The notes under the pieces were generated by a model that searched no databases, had not been told where the DNA came from, and was given only the letters and a program-made list of their open reading frames with translations. Below are positions 8,474 to 18,235 of a stretch of 64,000 bases of DNA, piece after piece. A program made the position numbers and the translations under genes. Within the stretch, counting starts at the first letter, position 1; each line of letters opens with the position of its first letter. Source of the stretch: Nitrosomonas sp. (lineage in GTDB: Bacteria; Pseudomonadota; Gammaproteobacteria; Burkholderiales; Nitrosomonadaceae); NCBI GenBank assembly GCA_016710135.1, contig JADJLM010000004.1, positions 124,001 to 188,000 of the forward strand. The letters run 5' to 3'.

Positions 8474-10103
8474 TGTCAGATACCCACTCTTTGATCACAT
8501 TTGCTACTATGATTGGTTCGTTTAAAGCCAATTGCTTAGCTTTGGTTATATTCTGTTCGTGATTAACCGTTTCCTGTTGATGACTTAACGCTAAGTTTTT
8601 ATTTTCATCGAGTTCAGCAGTCGCTTGGAGCTGGGCTGGTGGAGGTGGTGGGGGCGGTAGTAAACTTTTTAAGAATGGTTTTAATATTTTAAGCAAAAAG
8701 AACAAAACCAAAGCGGCTATGATAAGCTGCTTACCAATTTCTTTTGCAAGCAGAATCATATCGGGTTGTTTCCAGAAAGGAATTTCTGCAATATCTTCTT
8801 CCAAGATATTAAATTGACTATTGGTTACGGTCAGCGAATCTCCCCGATTTTCATCAAACCCCATCGCTTGTTTAACGAGACTATTAATTTTCTCGATTTC
8901 TTCTGCGGCAAGTGGTTCATGTGTCAGGCTTCCAGCTTCATCCATTTTTCCGCGATAATTGATGACAACGGCTGCAGATAGCCGGTTAATACGTCCTACT
9001 GATTGACGCGTGTGCTGAATTGTTTTGTCTAATTCGTAATTCGTAGTTGATTCGGAGCGGGTGTCAACGGGTACTTGATTTTTTGTGTCTCCTTCGCCGG
9101 CCGCGACATCTACAGGCGCCTCAGCAGCAGCAGGCGGACGATTCGATAATGCTCCTGGTACACCGCTCTCAGGCCGATTGGCTGACATGGAGTCTGATTT
9201 TTGTTGACTCCGAATCGAAGCAGCCTCGGTTGCAATATTATTAGGCTTATAGATTTCTTCTGCGCGTTCCGTTCTAGAGAAATCAACGTCGGCTGTAACT
9301 TGAGCCCGTACATTATTGGGACCAGTTATTGGAAGCAAAATTGTTTCAATGCGCTTATTAATGTTTTGCTCTAATTCATGAATATATTTGAGCTGAGTGT
9401 CATCTAGGCCGGTTTCATTTCCTTCTTTCTTGGGAGTGCTAAGTAAATTGCCATTTTGGTCGACAACAGTGACATTTTTTACGGGAAGATTGGGAATACT
9501 ACTTGAAACTAAATGGATAATAGCGCTTATTTGCTCAACTGTAAGCACTCTTCCTGGGTATAGATTTAGCAATACGGATACACTAGGTTGTTGACGTTCT
9601 CGAACAAAAACAGTGGGCTTCGCTATTGCCAAATGTATGCGAGCGCTTTGAACGGCAGAAAGGGACTGAATAGAGCGTGCCAACTCACCTTCTAATGCAC
9701 GTTGATAATTAACTTGTTCCAAGAACTGGCTGGAGCCAAATTTCTGATTTTCCAGGAGCTCAAAACCGGAAATACCTCCTTTAGGGAGTCCTTGGCTTGC
9801 TAAACGTAGTCTAATCTCATGAACTTGTGTTCCTGGAACCAGGATGGTTCCATTACCTTCAGAAAATTGGTAGGGTATATTCATCTGCTGTAATGCATTA
9901 ATGACAGCCCCACCATCTTGCTCAGTGATGTTAGTGTATAGAACTCGATAGTCGGGACTCTGGCTCCAGATAACGATCCCAACCAATAATGCGATGCTAG
10001 CAGCTGCCGCTAGCATGAGACCCAGTTTCTTTTGTCCTGATAATTGAGCAATTGTACTGAATCGATTTGTTTTAGTTCCAATGTCTTCTGATACTGTAGC
10101 CAC
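8463..10103 (-). CDS. fliF: Flagellar MS-ring protein FliF
   Basis: The protein has 546 residues, the normal FliF size. It forms the inner-membrane MS ring on which the basal body is built. Membrane segment 1 is at about residues 30-48 (LGLMLAAAASIALLVGIVIW) and segment 2 at about 452-475. The periplasmic YscJ/FliF ring-building domains lie between them, with EGELARSIQSL, SVLLNLYPGR and QRPESGVPGALSN regions. A seven-proline stretch follows segment 2, and the C-terminal NVIKEWVSDNER tail is the FliG-binding helix. It is the first gene of the minus-strand run and is divergent from the sensor kinase at 10335. Confidence 0.94.
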   Translation of the reverse strand: MATVSEDIGTKTNRFSTIAQLSGQKKLGLMLAAAASIALLVGIVIWSQSPDYRVLYTNITEQDGGAVINALQQMNIPYQFSEGNGTILVPGTQVHEIRLRLASQGLPKGGISGFELLENQKFGSSQFLEQVNYQRALEGELARSIQSLSAVQSARIHLAIAKPTVFVRERQQPSVSVLLNLYPGRVLTVEQISAIIHLVSSSIPNLPVKNVTVVDQNGNLLSTPKKEGNETGLDDTQLKYIHELEQNINKRIETILLPITGPNNVRAQVTADVDFSRTERAEEIYKPNNIATEAASIRSQQKSDSMSANRPESGVPGALSNRPPAAAEAPVDVAAGEGDTKNQVPVDTRSESTTNYELDKTIQHTRQSVGRINRLSAAVVINYRGKMDEAGSLTHEPLAAEEIEKINSLVKQAMGFDENRGDSLTVTNSQFNILEEDIAEIPFWKQPDMILLAKEIGKQLIIAALVLFFLLKILKPFLKSLLPPPPPPPAQLQATAELDENKNLALSHQQETVNHEQNITKAKQLALNEPIIVANVIKEWVSDNER

Positions 10104-10282
10104 GCAAATCCTCCTACCTACTTTTTAGTTACCAATCAATGCAATAAATATTGAATATTGGCTCTGTTTGAAATGAAGTATCGGTAACTTAAATTCGATA
10201 AAGCGATTATCAAGATTTTTATTACTTCTGAATGATTGAACAGAATAATTTTGCTAGCTTTATTTCATCTATGAGCGCAAGG

Positions 10283-10298
10283 TGGCTGGTGCTATGCT
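10283..10298 (+). promoter_or_regulatory. Possible sigma54 promoter upstream of the flagellar two-component pair
   Basis: TGGCTGGTGCTATGCT has GG and GC elements separated by 10 bases, the spacing of -24/-12 promoters (TGGCAC-N5-TTGCA). The match outside the GG/GC pair is partial. It lies 37 bases before the kinase ATG, which would give a leader of roughly 25 bases. fleSR/flrBC genes are sigma54-dependent in several bacteria, which makes the position plausible. Confidence 0.3.
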
Positions 10299-10334
10299 GC
10301 GCAACATCTGGAAAAACTGTTAAATTTTGTAAGC

Positions 10335-11558
10335 ATGAAAACTGAATCTAAAGATCGATTAGGAAAATCAGTTGCTGATCATTATCAGCTGATGCATGCC
10401 TTTACTATTTTTAGTCAAGCATCCGAACAGCTTTCAAATGTTTATCGCGATTTGCAGCAACAGGTCGAGCATTTGACGAATGAATTAGCCTTAGCTAATG
10501 GTGAGTTGCAACGCCAACTCGCACAAAAGGAGAACCTTTCTCAACAACTCAGTTTGTTATTATCGGCTTTACCGGGAGGAGTTGTTGCTATTGATAATGA
10601 AGGTGTTATTGAGAGCGCTAATCCAGTTGCTCTGTCTATTTTGGGCGAGCCGTTGTTGCAATGTGCCTGGCAGCAGATACTCGAAGATCGTTTGTTGGCA
10701 ACGGATATTGCTAGCGAGTGGAAATTAAGAAAAGCAGCACATAACGATTTTCGTCGTATTTCAATTGAAAGTAGTATTTCTGAAGATTCAGGAAAGATGG
10801 TTTTATTAATTCAAGATATTACTGAAGCCTATACAAACCAAGAACGGATCAAGCGCGAGCAAAGACTTGCAGTAATGGGAAGAATGGCAGCGAATTTAGC
10901 ACACCAATTGCGTACTCCACTCTCAACAGCCTTGATTTATGCCGCGCACTTGAGTAATAGCGAGTTATCAACTCAGGAGAGAAGCAATTTTGCCGTAAAA
11001 ACAGTTGAACGACTACAGTATTTAAATCAGCTGATTAACAGTATGTTACGGTTCGTGAAAGGTGAATTAGTAAAAAAAGAAGTGGTAGGTATCTCTGTTT
11101 TGTTATCCGATATTCAAAGTTTGATACTACCTCATATGCAAAAAAAGAACTTGCAGCTTGTTGTTGAGAATGGTGGTCAGGGAGAAGCTTTAACCGTTAA
11201 TTATGAAGAGCTTTGCAGCTCACTAATAGCGTTACTTGAAAATGCGATACAAGCATCACCTGTAGGCGGCCGCGTTTCTTTGATTTGTAATTTAACGGCT
11301 GATGAGGTGTTATTAACAGTAGCTGATCAAGGAGACGGCGTTGATATTGCAAATGAAGAACGATTATTTGAACCTTTTTTTACTACGCGGGTAGAGGGAA
11401 CTGGTCTGGGGTTAGCAATCGCGCATAGTGCGATTAAACAAATGGGGGGGGATGTACAAGTGAAATCACTTGCTGATCGAGGTAGTGAGTTTATTATCCG
11501 ATTACCAAGAACAAACCTAAGCAATACCATCAATTCAAATCTATCCAGTTTAATTTAG
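10335..11558 (+). CDS. Flagellar sensor histidine kinase (FleS/FlrB type)
   Basis: This 407-residue soluble kinase has no membrane segment. A PAS-like sensor lies at about residues 70-165, the dimerisation/phosphoacceptor box LAHQLRTPLSTA at about residue 190 (the H is the phosphorylation site), and HATPase boxes follow: N box NAIQASP, G1 DQGDGVD and G2 GTGLGLAI. It lies 12 bases before a sigma54-dependent response regulator and next to fliE, matching the FleS-FleR/FlrB-FlrC pairs that switch on class III flagellar genes (hook-basal body). The stimulus is probably the state of basal-body assembly, as in those systems. Confidence 0.85.
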   Translation: MKTESKDRLGKSVADHYQLMHAFTIFSQASEQLSNVYRDLQQQVEHLTNELALANGELQRQLAQKENLSQQLSLLLSALPGGVVAIDNEGVIESANPVALSILGEPLLQCAWQQILEDRLLATDIASEWKLRKAAHNDFRRISIESSISEDSGKMVLLIQDITEAYTNQERIKREQRLAVMGRMAANLAHQLRTPLSTALIYAAHLSNSELSTQERSNFAVKTVERLQYLNQLINSMLRFVKGELVKKEVVGISVLLSDIQSLILPHMQKKNLQLVVENGGQGEALTVNYEELCSSLIALLENAIQASPVGGRVSLICNLTADEVLLTVADQGDGVDIANEERLFEPFFTTRVEGTGLGLAIAHSAIKQMGGDVQVKSLADRGSEFIIRLPRTNLSNTINSNLSSLI

Positions 11559-11570
11559 AGGGTTATTGAA

Positions 11571-12896
11571 ATGAATGAGCTATCGATTCTGATTGTAGAA
11601 GATGATCAGGATTTGCTGGAGGCGATATGCACGACAGTTAAGTTGTCTGGCTATAAAGCCTTAGGGGCGTCAAGCGGTGCTGCAGCACTTGATTTGCTTA
11701 ATTCTCAGCAAATTGGATTGGTAATTAGTGATATACAGATGCAACCCATAGACGGAAATATACTTTTGAAAAGAATTAAGGAAACTTATCCAGATATCCC
11801 TGTATTACTGATGACAGCCTATGGTGAAATTAATAAAGCGATAGCAGCGATGCGAGCAGGTGCGAGTGATTACTTGTTAAAGCCTTTTTCGCCGGATTAT
11901 TTATTGACCTATATTAATAATTATTTAGCGTATGCGAATAATCAATACAAGAATTATGATGAGATTGTTGCTAAAGATCCCAGAACCAATGCAATGTTTT
12001 CTTTAGCTAAACGGGTGGCAGAGTCATCCGCAACTGTCATGTTAATTGGCGAAAGTGGCAGTGGGAAAGAAATCTTAGCCCGTTTTATTCATCAGCATTC
12101 ACCTCGTTCAGAAAAACCGTTTGTGGCTATAAATTGTGCTGCTATTCCTGAGAATTTATTGGAAGCAACATTATTTGGATATGAAAAAGGGGCGTTCACA
12201 GGCGCAGCTCAGGCCCAGCCTGGTAAGTTTGAGCAGGCAAATGAAGGTACTTTATTACTGGATGAGATATCTGAAATGCCGTTAGGTCTTCAGGCTAAGT
12301 TGCTTAGAGTGCTTCAAGAGCGCGAAGTTGAGAGAATCGGCGGCAGGAAGCCTGTTAAACTAGACATTCGTCTTCTAACGGCATCAAATCGCGATATTTT
12401 TTCTTTAGTGAAGCAAGGCACTTTTCGAGAAGATTTATATTATCGACTCAATGTTTTTCCTTTAGAAATTGCGCCATTAAGAGAGCGTCCTCTGGATATC
12501 GAGCCTCTGGTGTACAGAATACTTCAGAGCCCGAGCAAACGAATCAAGGGGCGTAGCTACTCCTTGACTAAATCAGCATTACTTGCACTAAGTCAATATC
12601 CTTGGCCAGGAAATGTTCGTGAATTAGAGAATGTTATTCAGCGTGCCATGATTTTAGCAACGGATGAAATTGATGTAATACATTTAAATTTGCCTGAGCA
12701 AGCGCGATCTAATGTGAAAACGATTCCCGATACTAGTAGCCCATCTCAATCGAAAGATATTAAATCTTTAGAACGTGAGCACATCCTTAAAACACTTGCT
12801 GAAGTAAATGGGTCACGCAAATTGGCAGTACAGAGACTCGGGATATCTGAGCGCACTTTACGTTATAAATTGCAACAATATCGCCTGGTTGGGTGA
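11571..12896 (+). CDS. Sigma54-dependent flagellar response regulator (FleR/FlrC type)
   Basis: This 441-residue NtrC-family activator has a receiver domain at 1-120 with phospho-acceptor D54 (SDIQM), the T of TAYG and K of LKPFS. The AAA+ domain follows with Walker A GESGSGKE, the sigma54-contacting GAFTGA loop intact, and a C-terminal Fis-type helix-turn-helix (SRKLAVQRLGISERTLRYKL). It would activate sigma54 promoters of the hook-basal body genes after phosphorylation by the upstream kinase. It overlaps the extended reading of the next frame by 4 bases; the true fliE start is further down. Confidence 0.9.
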   Translation: MNELSILIVEDDQDLLEAICTTVKLSGYKALGASSGAAALDLLNSQQIGLVISDIQMQPIDGNILLKRIKETYPDIPVLLMTAYGEINKAIAAMRAGASDYLLKPFSPDYLLTYINNYLAYANNQYKNYDEIVAKDPRTNAMFSLAKRVAESSATVMLIGESGSGKEILARFIHQHSPRSEKPFVAINCAAIPENLLEATLFGYEKGAFTGAAQAQPGKFEQANEGTLLLDEISEMPLGLQAKLLRVLQEREVERIGGRKPVKLDIRLLTASNRDIFSLVKQGTFREDLYYRLNVFPLEIAPLRERPLDIEPLVYRILQSPSKRIKGRSYSLTKSALLALSQYPWPGNVRELENVIQRAMILATDEIDVIHLNLPEQARSNVKTIPDTSSPSQSKDIKSLEREHILKTLAEVNGSRKLAVQRLGISERTLRYKLQQYRLVG

Positions 12897-12916
12897 GAAT
12901 CGATAGGGGAACTGTG

Positions 12917-13243
12917 ATGGATAAATCTAATATTAATCAAATCTTAACTCAATTAAGGCTTACTTCTGATGCAATTTCTGGTTCTTTAAGACCAGACAAT
13001 GCTCAACTTAACCCTAAAGAAGTTGATTTTAGCAACATACTCAGATCGGCGGTTGATCAAGTAAATGCTACCCAGCAAACAGCGGGACAGTTGAGTCAAG
13101 AGTTTATGAAAGGTGGTTCTGATACTAATTTGCACGATGTAATGATTTCACTCCAGAAGGCTAATATTTCGTTTCAGTCAATGATTCAGATTAGAAATAG
13201 ACTGGTTACTGCTTATCAAGAAATTATGAATATGCAAGTATAG
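12917..13243 (+). CDS. fliE: Flagellar hook-basal body protein FliE
   Basis: The product is 108 residues from ATG 12917, which has AGGGGA a few bases upstream; the longer in-frame start at 12893 overlaps the preceding gene and is less likely. The C-terminal signature LQKANISFQSMIQIRNRLVTAYQEIMNMQV is typical of FliE, the junction between the MS ring and the rod. The gene follows the regulator pair rather than heading the fliF operon, so it is transcribed on the opposite strand from fliF-K. Confidence 0.93.
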   Translation: MDKSNINQILTQLRLTSDAISGSLRPDNAQLNPKEVDFSNILRSAVDQVNATQQTAGQLSQEFMKGGSDTNLHDVMISLQKANISFQSMIQIRNRLVTAYQEIMNMQV

Positions 13244-13270
13244 CTCTTAAAATAAGATACTCTGATTTGA

Positions 13271-13999
13271 ATGGAAACTAACCAGGATTACTTGATTGAC
13301 TCTCAAAATGAAGTTACTCATATTTTGAGAACATTCCTAGAGCAGCGGACATCGATTACCCTTCATCTCGTGGGAGATACTGTTAGCTCTGCCTTAACCA
13401 CAGTTTTAGATATTAACCCATCAAATGCCGAGTTAATTGTTGATTATTATCCTGATGAAAATTTTAACCATCAGGCGCAACTTGCTGAGAAACTAGTTTG
13501 TGTTGCAACACGAAATGGTATTAGAGTTGAGTTTGAAAGTTTCTCGATCAGTAAAACTTGGTTTGACCGATGCGCTGCCTATCGATTGGATTTTCCGAAA
13601 GTAATTTCACGGATGCAACGAAGGGAATATTTTCGAATATCGCCACTCATGAAGCAGCAACCAAAATGTATAGTTCTAGATAATAATCGAGAGGAAATCA
13701 GATTTACAATACTCGATATAAGCTGTGGGGGAGTGTCAATCAAGCATGATCGTCCTAATGAGAAAAAACTCGAAGTTGACATTATTTATTCTGATTGCAA
13801 TATAGAACTCGCAAGCCCAATTGGTCTTATCAAAACGCCAATCCGTATCAGGAATATTTCAGAAATGCCTTCTCAAAATAATCAAATTTATACCCGATAT
13901 GGGTGTGAATTTGTTGACTTACCAAGTAAGACTCGAATGATGATTCAGCGTTACATCATTAAACTAGAACAAGATAGTAGAAGTAAAGATTGGATGTAA
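13271..13999 (+). CDS. YcgR-like flagellar brake protein with PilZ domain
   Basis: The protein has 242 residues. The N-terminal half fits the YcgR-N (flagellar brake) domain. The C-terminal half is PilZ with the c-di-GMP-binding motifs QRREYFR (RxxxR) at about residue 117 and LDISCGGVS (DxSxxG) at about residue 150. Bound to c-di-GMP, such proteins act on the flagellar motor and slow swimming. The gene follows fliE by 27 bases and precedes two cyclase genes, so ligand production and motor response are encoded side by side. Confidence 0.85.
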   Translation: METNQDYLIDSQNEVTHILRTFLEQRTSITLHLVGDTVSSALTTVLDINPSNAELIVDYYPDENFNHQAQLAEKLVCVATRNGIRVEFESFSISKTWFDRCAAYRLDFPKVISRMQRREYFRISPLMKQQPKCIVLDNNREEIRFTILDISCGGVSIKHDRPNEKKLEVDIIYSDCNIELASPIGLIKTPIRIRNISEMPSQNNQIYTRYGCEFVDLPSKTRMMIQRYIIKLEQDSRSKDWM

Positions 14000-14166
14000 T
14001 ATCTTAAAGAAAGTTGAGTATCGCTTTCAAGCGTTTTATACGCTATCAGATCTGGGTTTATACAACTTAAATAATTGTAACAAGCCTTTCGATATGCAAA
14101 AGTAAGCTTTGTTTTTTGGGCTTCTAAAGAATAAAATTCTTTATAGCGCTATTTTTAGGAAATAGA

Positions 14167-15819
14167 TTGAAAAGTATTAAAACTAAGTTTGTTACTTTCG
14201 CAATTATAGCAATATCGATTCCATCTCTATCGCTCGGATTGCTCTCCTATTTTAAAAATGAAAAGCTAGTGAAAAGCCATGTAACTCGTGAATTACGGGT
14301 GCTTGCTAGTAATGTTAGTCGAGAGTTAGATTTTTGGATTAACGAAAATTACCATGCAGTCAGTGTACTTTCTGTATCTGGCCTGATTATCAATGAGTTA
14401 ACTTCGTCATCTCGTGATTCTGTGAACAAAAGCAGCAATTATCAGGGATCAAGACAACTTGTTTTATCAAAATATTTGAGCTCATTTCAAGAAAAGCTTC
14501 CAACAATTATTGAGCTAACTATTTTTGATTTAAATGGGAATGTCGTTGCAAGCAGCATACCAGAATCACTAAACAGAGTTTTTTCAGGTAATGAGCAGAA
14601 GGATATGCTCACTAATATCAAAATAAAGCCGCCCTATCGGAATGGTCGATACGATACTGCGGTGCTTGAGCTCTATGCGCCCGTTCTGTCGTATGACGAA
14701 AAAGTTATCGGATCTATATTGGCTACATTGAATATGGAAAAATTCATGAATAGTTTAGTCGATAATGCGGATTTTGCTTTGGGAGAAATTACTTTGCTAG
14801 GACCCTCGGGTAATATTCTTCTAAGTAGTAATCCCAAGATAAATTATTCAACTTCGCTAGCGTCGGAAACTTTAAAACGACTACAAGCGCATAGTGGAAA
14901 TGCCTTAACTTTTAGAGGGCTAACTCATTTGAAGGTACTAGGATTAATCGTGATCTCGAAAGAAGCTCCTATTATCGTTTTGGTGGAAAGAGATCATGGA
15001 GAGGCTATTGCTACCTGGATAGAATTACGCAATCTATTTATCGGTTTAGTGGGTTTGCTAATCGTAATTGTAGGTGGAATCGCTTTTTACATTGGCCATT
15101 CCATCGTGGCTTCCCTAAGCTATCTGATAGAAGGAACAAAACGTATTCTAAATGGAGATCTCAATGTCCAAATTAATGAGGTAAAAGCAGATGAAATTGG
15201 TCAGCTGACATCCAGCTTTAACAAAATGACTGAGAAACTAAGATGTAGTCAAGCTGAAATATTGGCTGCGCATGAGGCGATGCAAAAGCAAAACCAGCAA
15301 TTAAAAATTCTTTCGGTAACCGACAGTTTGACCGGGCTATACAATCGCAATAAGCTCGATGCAATTTTTATTGATCAGTTAGCGAGATTTGAACGAAATC
15401 ACCGACCATTTTCAGTTTTAATGATTGATATCGATCATTTCAAGAAATTAAATGACAGTCACGGTCATGTCATAGGCGATGAAATTTTAATATCAGTTTC
15501 ACAAGCGATTGGTAAATCAATTCGGAGTGTTGATTTTGCAGCGCGATATGGTGGTGATGAATTTGTTGTAATACTGACAGAAACTGACGCAGCATCTGCT
15601 GTAATCACGGCTGAGAGGATTTGTGCACAAGTAGCTATAAATGTAAATTCTCAAATCAAAGAAATCAGTGCTTCGGTCACATTAAGTATGGGAGTTATCC
15701 AATGCGAGATCGATGATAAAACTTCTAAGAATATATTGTCACGAGTTGATGACGCGCTTTATAAAGCGAAGAACTCAGGTAGAAATAGAATATATTACGA
15801 ACATCACCCTAATGAATAG
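14167..15819 (+). CDS. Membrane diguanylate cyclase with periplasmic sensor, HAMP and GGDEF
   Basis: This 550-residue protein starts at a TTG with AGGA seven bases upstream. Membrane segment 1 is at about 8-28. A periplasmic Cache-like sensor spans about 30-285, segment 2 is at 287-310 (LFIGLVGLLIVIVGGIAFYI), HAMP follows, and the GGDEF domain occupies about 385-545. The active site GGDEF is intact (ARYGGDEFV), and an RSVD inhibitory I-site lies five residues before it, so product inhibition is expected. It converts two GTP to c-di-GMP. No EAL domain is present. A short hairpin (TAAAGAATAAAATTCTTTA) lies just before the start. Confidence 0.88.
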   Translation: MKSIKTKFVTFAIIAISIPSLSLGLLSYFKNEKLVKSHVTRELRVLASNVSRELDFWINENYHAVSVLSVSGLIINELTSSSRDSVNKSSNYQGSRQLVLSKYLSSFQEKLPTIIELTIFDLNGNVVASSIPESLNRVFSGNEQKDMLTNIKIKPPYRNGRYDTAVLELYAPVLSYDEKVIGSILATLNMEKFMNSLVDNADFALGEITLLGPSGNILLSSNPKINYSTSLASETLKRLQAHSGNALTFRGLTHLKVLGLIVISKEAPIIVLVERDHGEAIATWIELRNLFIGLVGLLIVIVGGIAFYIGHSIVASLSYLIEGTKRILNGDLNVQINEVKADEIGQLTSSFNKMTEKLRCSQAEILAAHEAMQKQNQQLKILSVTDSLTGLYNRNKLDAIFIDQLARFERNHRPFSVLMIDIDHFKKLNDSHGHVIGDEILISVSQAIGKSIRSVDFAARYGGDEFVVILTETDAASAVITAERICAQVAINVNSQIKEISASVTLSMGVIQCEIDDKTSKNILSRVDDALYKAKNSGRNRIYYEHHPNE

Positions 15820-15864
15820 GGTTTGGAGCTACTATCTAATCGTTTATCGGTGAATTCCTAAGAA

Positions 15865-17463
15865 CTATGCGGCGAGTACTTTATTTTTGCCTGATCGTTT
15901 AGCTAGATACATTGCTTGATCAGCACGCTTGATCACAGTTTTGGGATCTTCATTCTCAGCAAGTTGCGCGATGCCGCAGCTAAAGGTAATCAATATTTTT
16001 TCATTTTGATGCAAGAAAAAGCAGCGAGTTAAATCTCTTTGGACGCGTTGCATAACGGTTACACTATCGTTAATCCCTGTTCCAGTTAGTAAAACAACAA
16101 ATTCTTCACCACCAAAACGAGCCAGAGTATCTTGTGGCCTAAGCGATTTGCGAATGACGGTTGCTAAATGCACTAGCGCATTATCACCTACATCATGGCC
16201 ATGTGTATCATTTAGCTTTTTAAAATTATCGATATCAAGTAACGCAATACACAAATTTGAGCCGTCACGTTGCATTCGGGAGACCTCTCGTTCAATGGCT
16301 TCTTCCAGACCTTTCCGATTAAGTGCTCCTGTTAATGTATCGTGACGAATTAAGTTACTAGCTTGCAGAAGCTCAGATTGCAATCGATCTACTTCTTTCT
16401 CAGCAGATTCGGCGCGGGAACGAAGTTCTAAAAGTTCATCATGAGAGCGTTTTGCTGAAGACTGAACTTGCCGAGTATGTTGAATGACTTTGTCGAGAAC
16501 ATCAGAGAGTTTAGAAATATCATTTGCTCGACTAATTTCTTCAGCATAGACACCTAGACTGGTATGATAATCGCCTGCGGTTTGCGTAAACTCGGCTAAT
16601 TGATCTACAAAGGACGAAAGCATGAGCTTCAGTCGAGATTGATTATCAATCAGATTCTTTTTGAGCAACCTTTGTTTGTATACAAGTTCTTTTATTTGTC
16701 GCTCAACATTATCAATCAATCTTAAATCGAGCGGCTCGGTAATCATTTCTCTGACTATTGCAATCTGCCCTTGAAGCCAAGTATCATCTACAACTAATTC
16801 GCTGATGTTATCAATGACGAGTTGAAATAATTTTAAGAGTGATGATCTGATTTCGCCTTGGTCTTCTGCAGCATATTGTAGTCGGTAGTTAAATTGCTTA
16901 AGCCTATCGATGAACTGTGTAAGTTGTTCCGGCTCAAAAATAACTCGAACCTCCTTAGCGAGTAACTCAGCTTCTTTTGAGATTTCTGGCGAGGTCGATA
17001 ACAATATACTTAGGCAGTCTCCAAATAAACGCTCTAATTGATCTTGCAATGCTCTAGGGAAGATCGATGAGATTAATTTGTCAGCCTCGTTAGTCTGTAT
17101 CTTATCCTTTTCAAGGTGGCGATAATCAGAGCAATCGTTTGAAATTGTATTTTGTTTAATTGCGTTCCCACTTAATAAATCGATTAGTATTGTTCCCAAA
17201 CCTTCCCAGTCACTTTTTAACACAGCAGTTTCAAATGATTGAATGATCTGTTGTTGGTCAGAATTATTGCGGGGTAATTTTTCTAAGATTATTTTTAATG
17301 TTTTTTCTGGAAAAAAATCAATTATCTCATCACCAGCAATTTGATAATAAAATGAACGATAATTATCAGGTGTCGGTAATTTTCGACTTACAGCGAGTTG
17401 TCGTAGTGCTTCACGAGCAATTTCAATTTCTGTTAACGTCTTCGAATTTTTCATATGTACCAA
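15865..17463 (-). CDS. Diguanylate cyclase with long N-terminal helical region and GGEEF domain
   Basis: The protein has 532 residues and no membrane segment. The N-terminal 340 residues are predicted helical, with a coiled coil just before the catalytic domain (HDELLELRSRAESAEKEVDRL). The cyclase domain has GGEEF (RFGGEEFVVLL, about residue 451) with an RPQD I-site five residues before. It is convergent with the membrane cyclase. It resembles cytosolic GGDEF proteins whose N-terminus is of unknown function. The start is ATG 17463; ATG 17454 (MKNSKT) is an alternative. Confidence 0.82.
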   Translation of the reverse strand: MVHMKNSKTLTEIEIAREALRQLAVSRKLPTPDNYRSFYYQIAGDEIIDFFPEKTLKIILEKLPRNNSDQQQIIQSFETAVLKSDWEGLGTILIDLLSGNAIKQNTISNDCSDYRHLEKDKIQTNEADKLISSIFPRALQDQLERLFGDCLSILLSTSPEISKEAELLAKEVRVIFEPEQLTQFIDRLKQFNYRLQYAAEDQGEIRSSLLKLFQLVIDNISELVVDDTWLQGQIAIVREMITEPLDLRLIDNVERQIKELVYKQRLLKKNLIDNQSRLKLMLSSFVDQLAEFTQTAGDYHTSLGVYAEEISRANDISKLSDVLDKVIQHTRQVQSSAKRSHDELLELRSRAESAEKEVDRLQSELLQASNLIRHDTLTGALNRKGLEEAIEREVSRMQRDGSNLCIALLDIDNFKKLNDTHGHDVGDNALVHLATVIRKSLRPQDTLARFGGEEFVVLLTGTGINDSVTVMQRVQRDLTRCFFLHQNEKILITFSCGIAQLAENEDPKTVIKRADQAMYLAKRSGKNKVLAA

Positions 17464-17887
17464 TAGTAAATCTTGCTATACGCATAAAAGTACAAATGCT
17501 GTATAGCGATAACTGGCTCTTTAAATCATAATATTTCAAAGTTCGCTTTATTAATACTAATACCAGCAAAACCGATTTGGGCATTGCTGAGATTTTCGAC
17601 GATATTCTCATTTGATTGTTTGAGAATTTTTTGAGCAACTTTTCGCTAGTCTAGTGTTTTTTTTAAAAAGCTAAGCCATAAAAACAATACTATTTAACCT
17701 TCTGTGTTAGGTTTTCAAAGGAATTAATACATACTGAATTTTGGGAAATTACGTTGCTTAACTATTCGAAGCTAAAGCATGTCACTTTCAGAAGGTAATA
17801 TACGTACTTCATTGTGATACACTTAAAACGTGTAATGATTTCAGTTAAGTTAGATAAATGAAGATGTTTAAGAAGGGGGAAAGAAGT
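17464..17887. other. Intergenic region between two divergent genes
   Basis: This 424-base AT-rich stretch separates the cytosolic cyclase (minus strand) from the cytochrome lipoprotein (plus strand). I see no clear gene, repeat, RNA gene or perfect FNR box (TTGAT-N4-ATCAA) in it. It must hold the promoters of both flanking genes. A strong ribosome-binding stretch (AAGGGGGAAAGAAG, 17874-17887) precedes the cytochrome start. Confidence 0.5.
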
Positions 17888-18190
17888 ATGAAAAAATTTT
17901 GGTTATTAGGCATGGTCGGTGCATTGGTTCTTATAAGTGGCTGCTCGGATAAATATACGCCCAGTACGAATGCAACACCGGAAAGTATTTTTAAGGAAGC
18001 TTGCGTAAAATGCCATAGCCCCGTAAATGGAAAAGTGATGGCGTTAAGTCCTGAAATGGCCAACACAGCAGCAATCATTGAAAGAATCAAGAATGGTAAA
18101 GGTTTTGGTATGCCAGCATTTCCTAATTTGACGGGCGGAACAGCAGAAGGGCTTGCGCAATATATCCTAGATAATAGTGCGACAAAATAA
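17888..18190 (+). CDS. Small c-type cytochrome lipoprotein
   Basis: The product is 100 residues from ATG 17888, chosen because a strong AG-rich ribosome-binding stretch lies directly upstream; an earlier ATG at 17858 would place charged residues before the signal peptide. It has a lipoprotein signal with lipobox LISGC (lipid-bearing C19), one heme motif CVKCH at 39-43, and a distal GMPAFP (probable Met axial ligand). This is a class I mono-heme cytochrome anchored to a periplasm-facing membrane. The electron-transfer partners are unknown. The FNR-type regulator gene follows by about 45 bases. Confidence 0.85.
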   Translation: MKKFWLLGMVGALVLISGCSDKYTPSTNATPESIFKEACVKCHSPVNGKVMALSPEMANTAAIIERIKNGKGFGMPAFPNLTGGTAEGLAQYILDNSATK

Positions 18191-18235
18191 AAAATATCAT
18201 TGTCTTTTGAGTGCGAATAATTAACTTCCACAATC

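Noticed and set aside
9110..9313. Frames opposite fliF and similar antisense frames
   Set aside because: They are antisense to clear genes and have no ribosome-binding site or family resemblance.
14127..14145. Hairpin before the membrane cyclase as a riboswitch
   Set aside because: It is a simple 8-bp AT-rich stem without conserved riboswitch elements.
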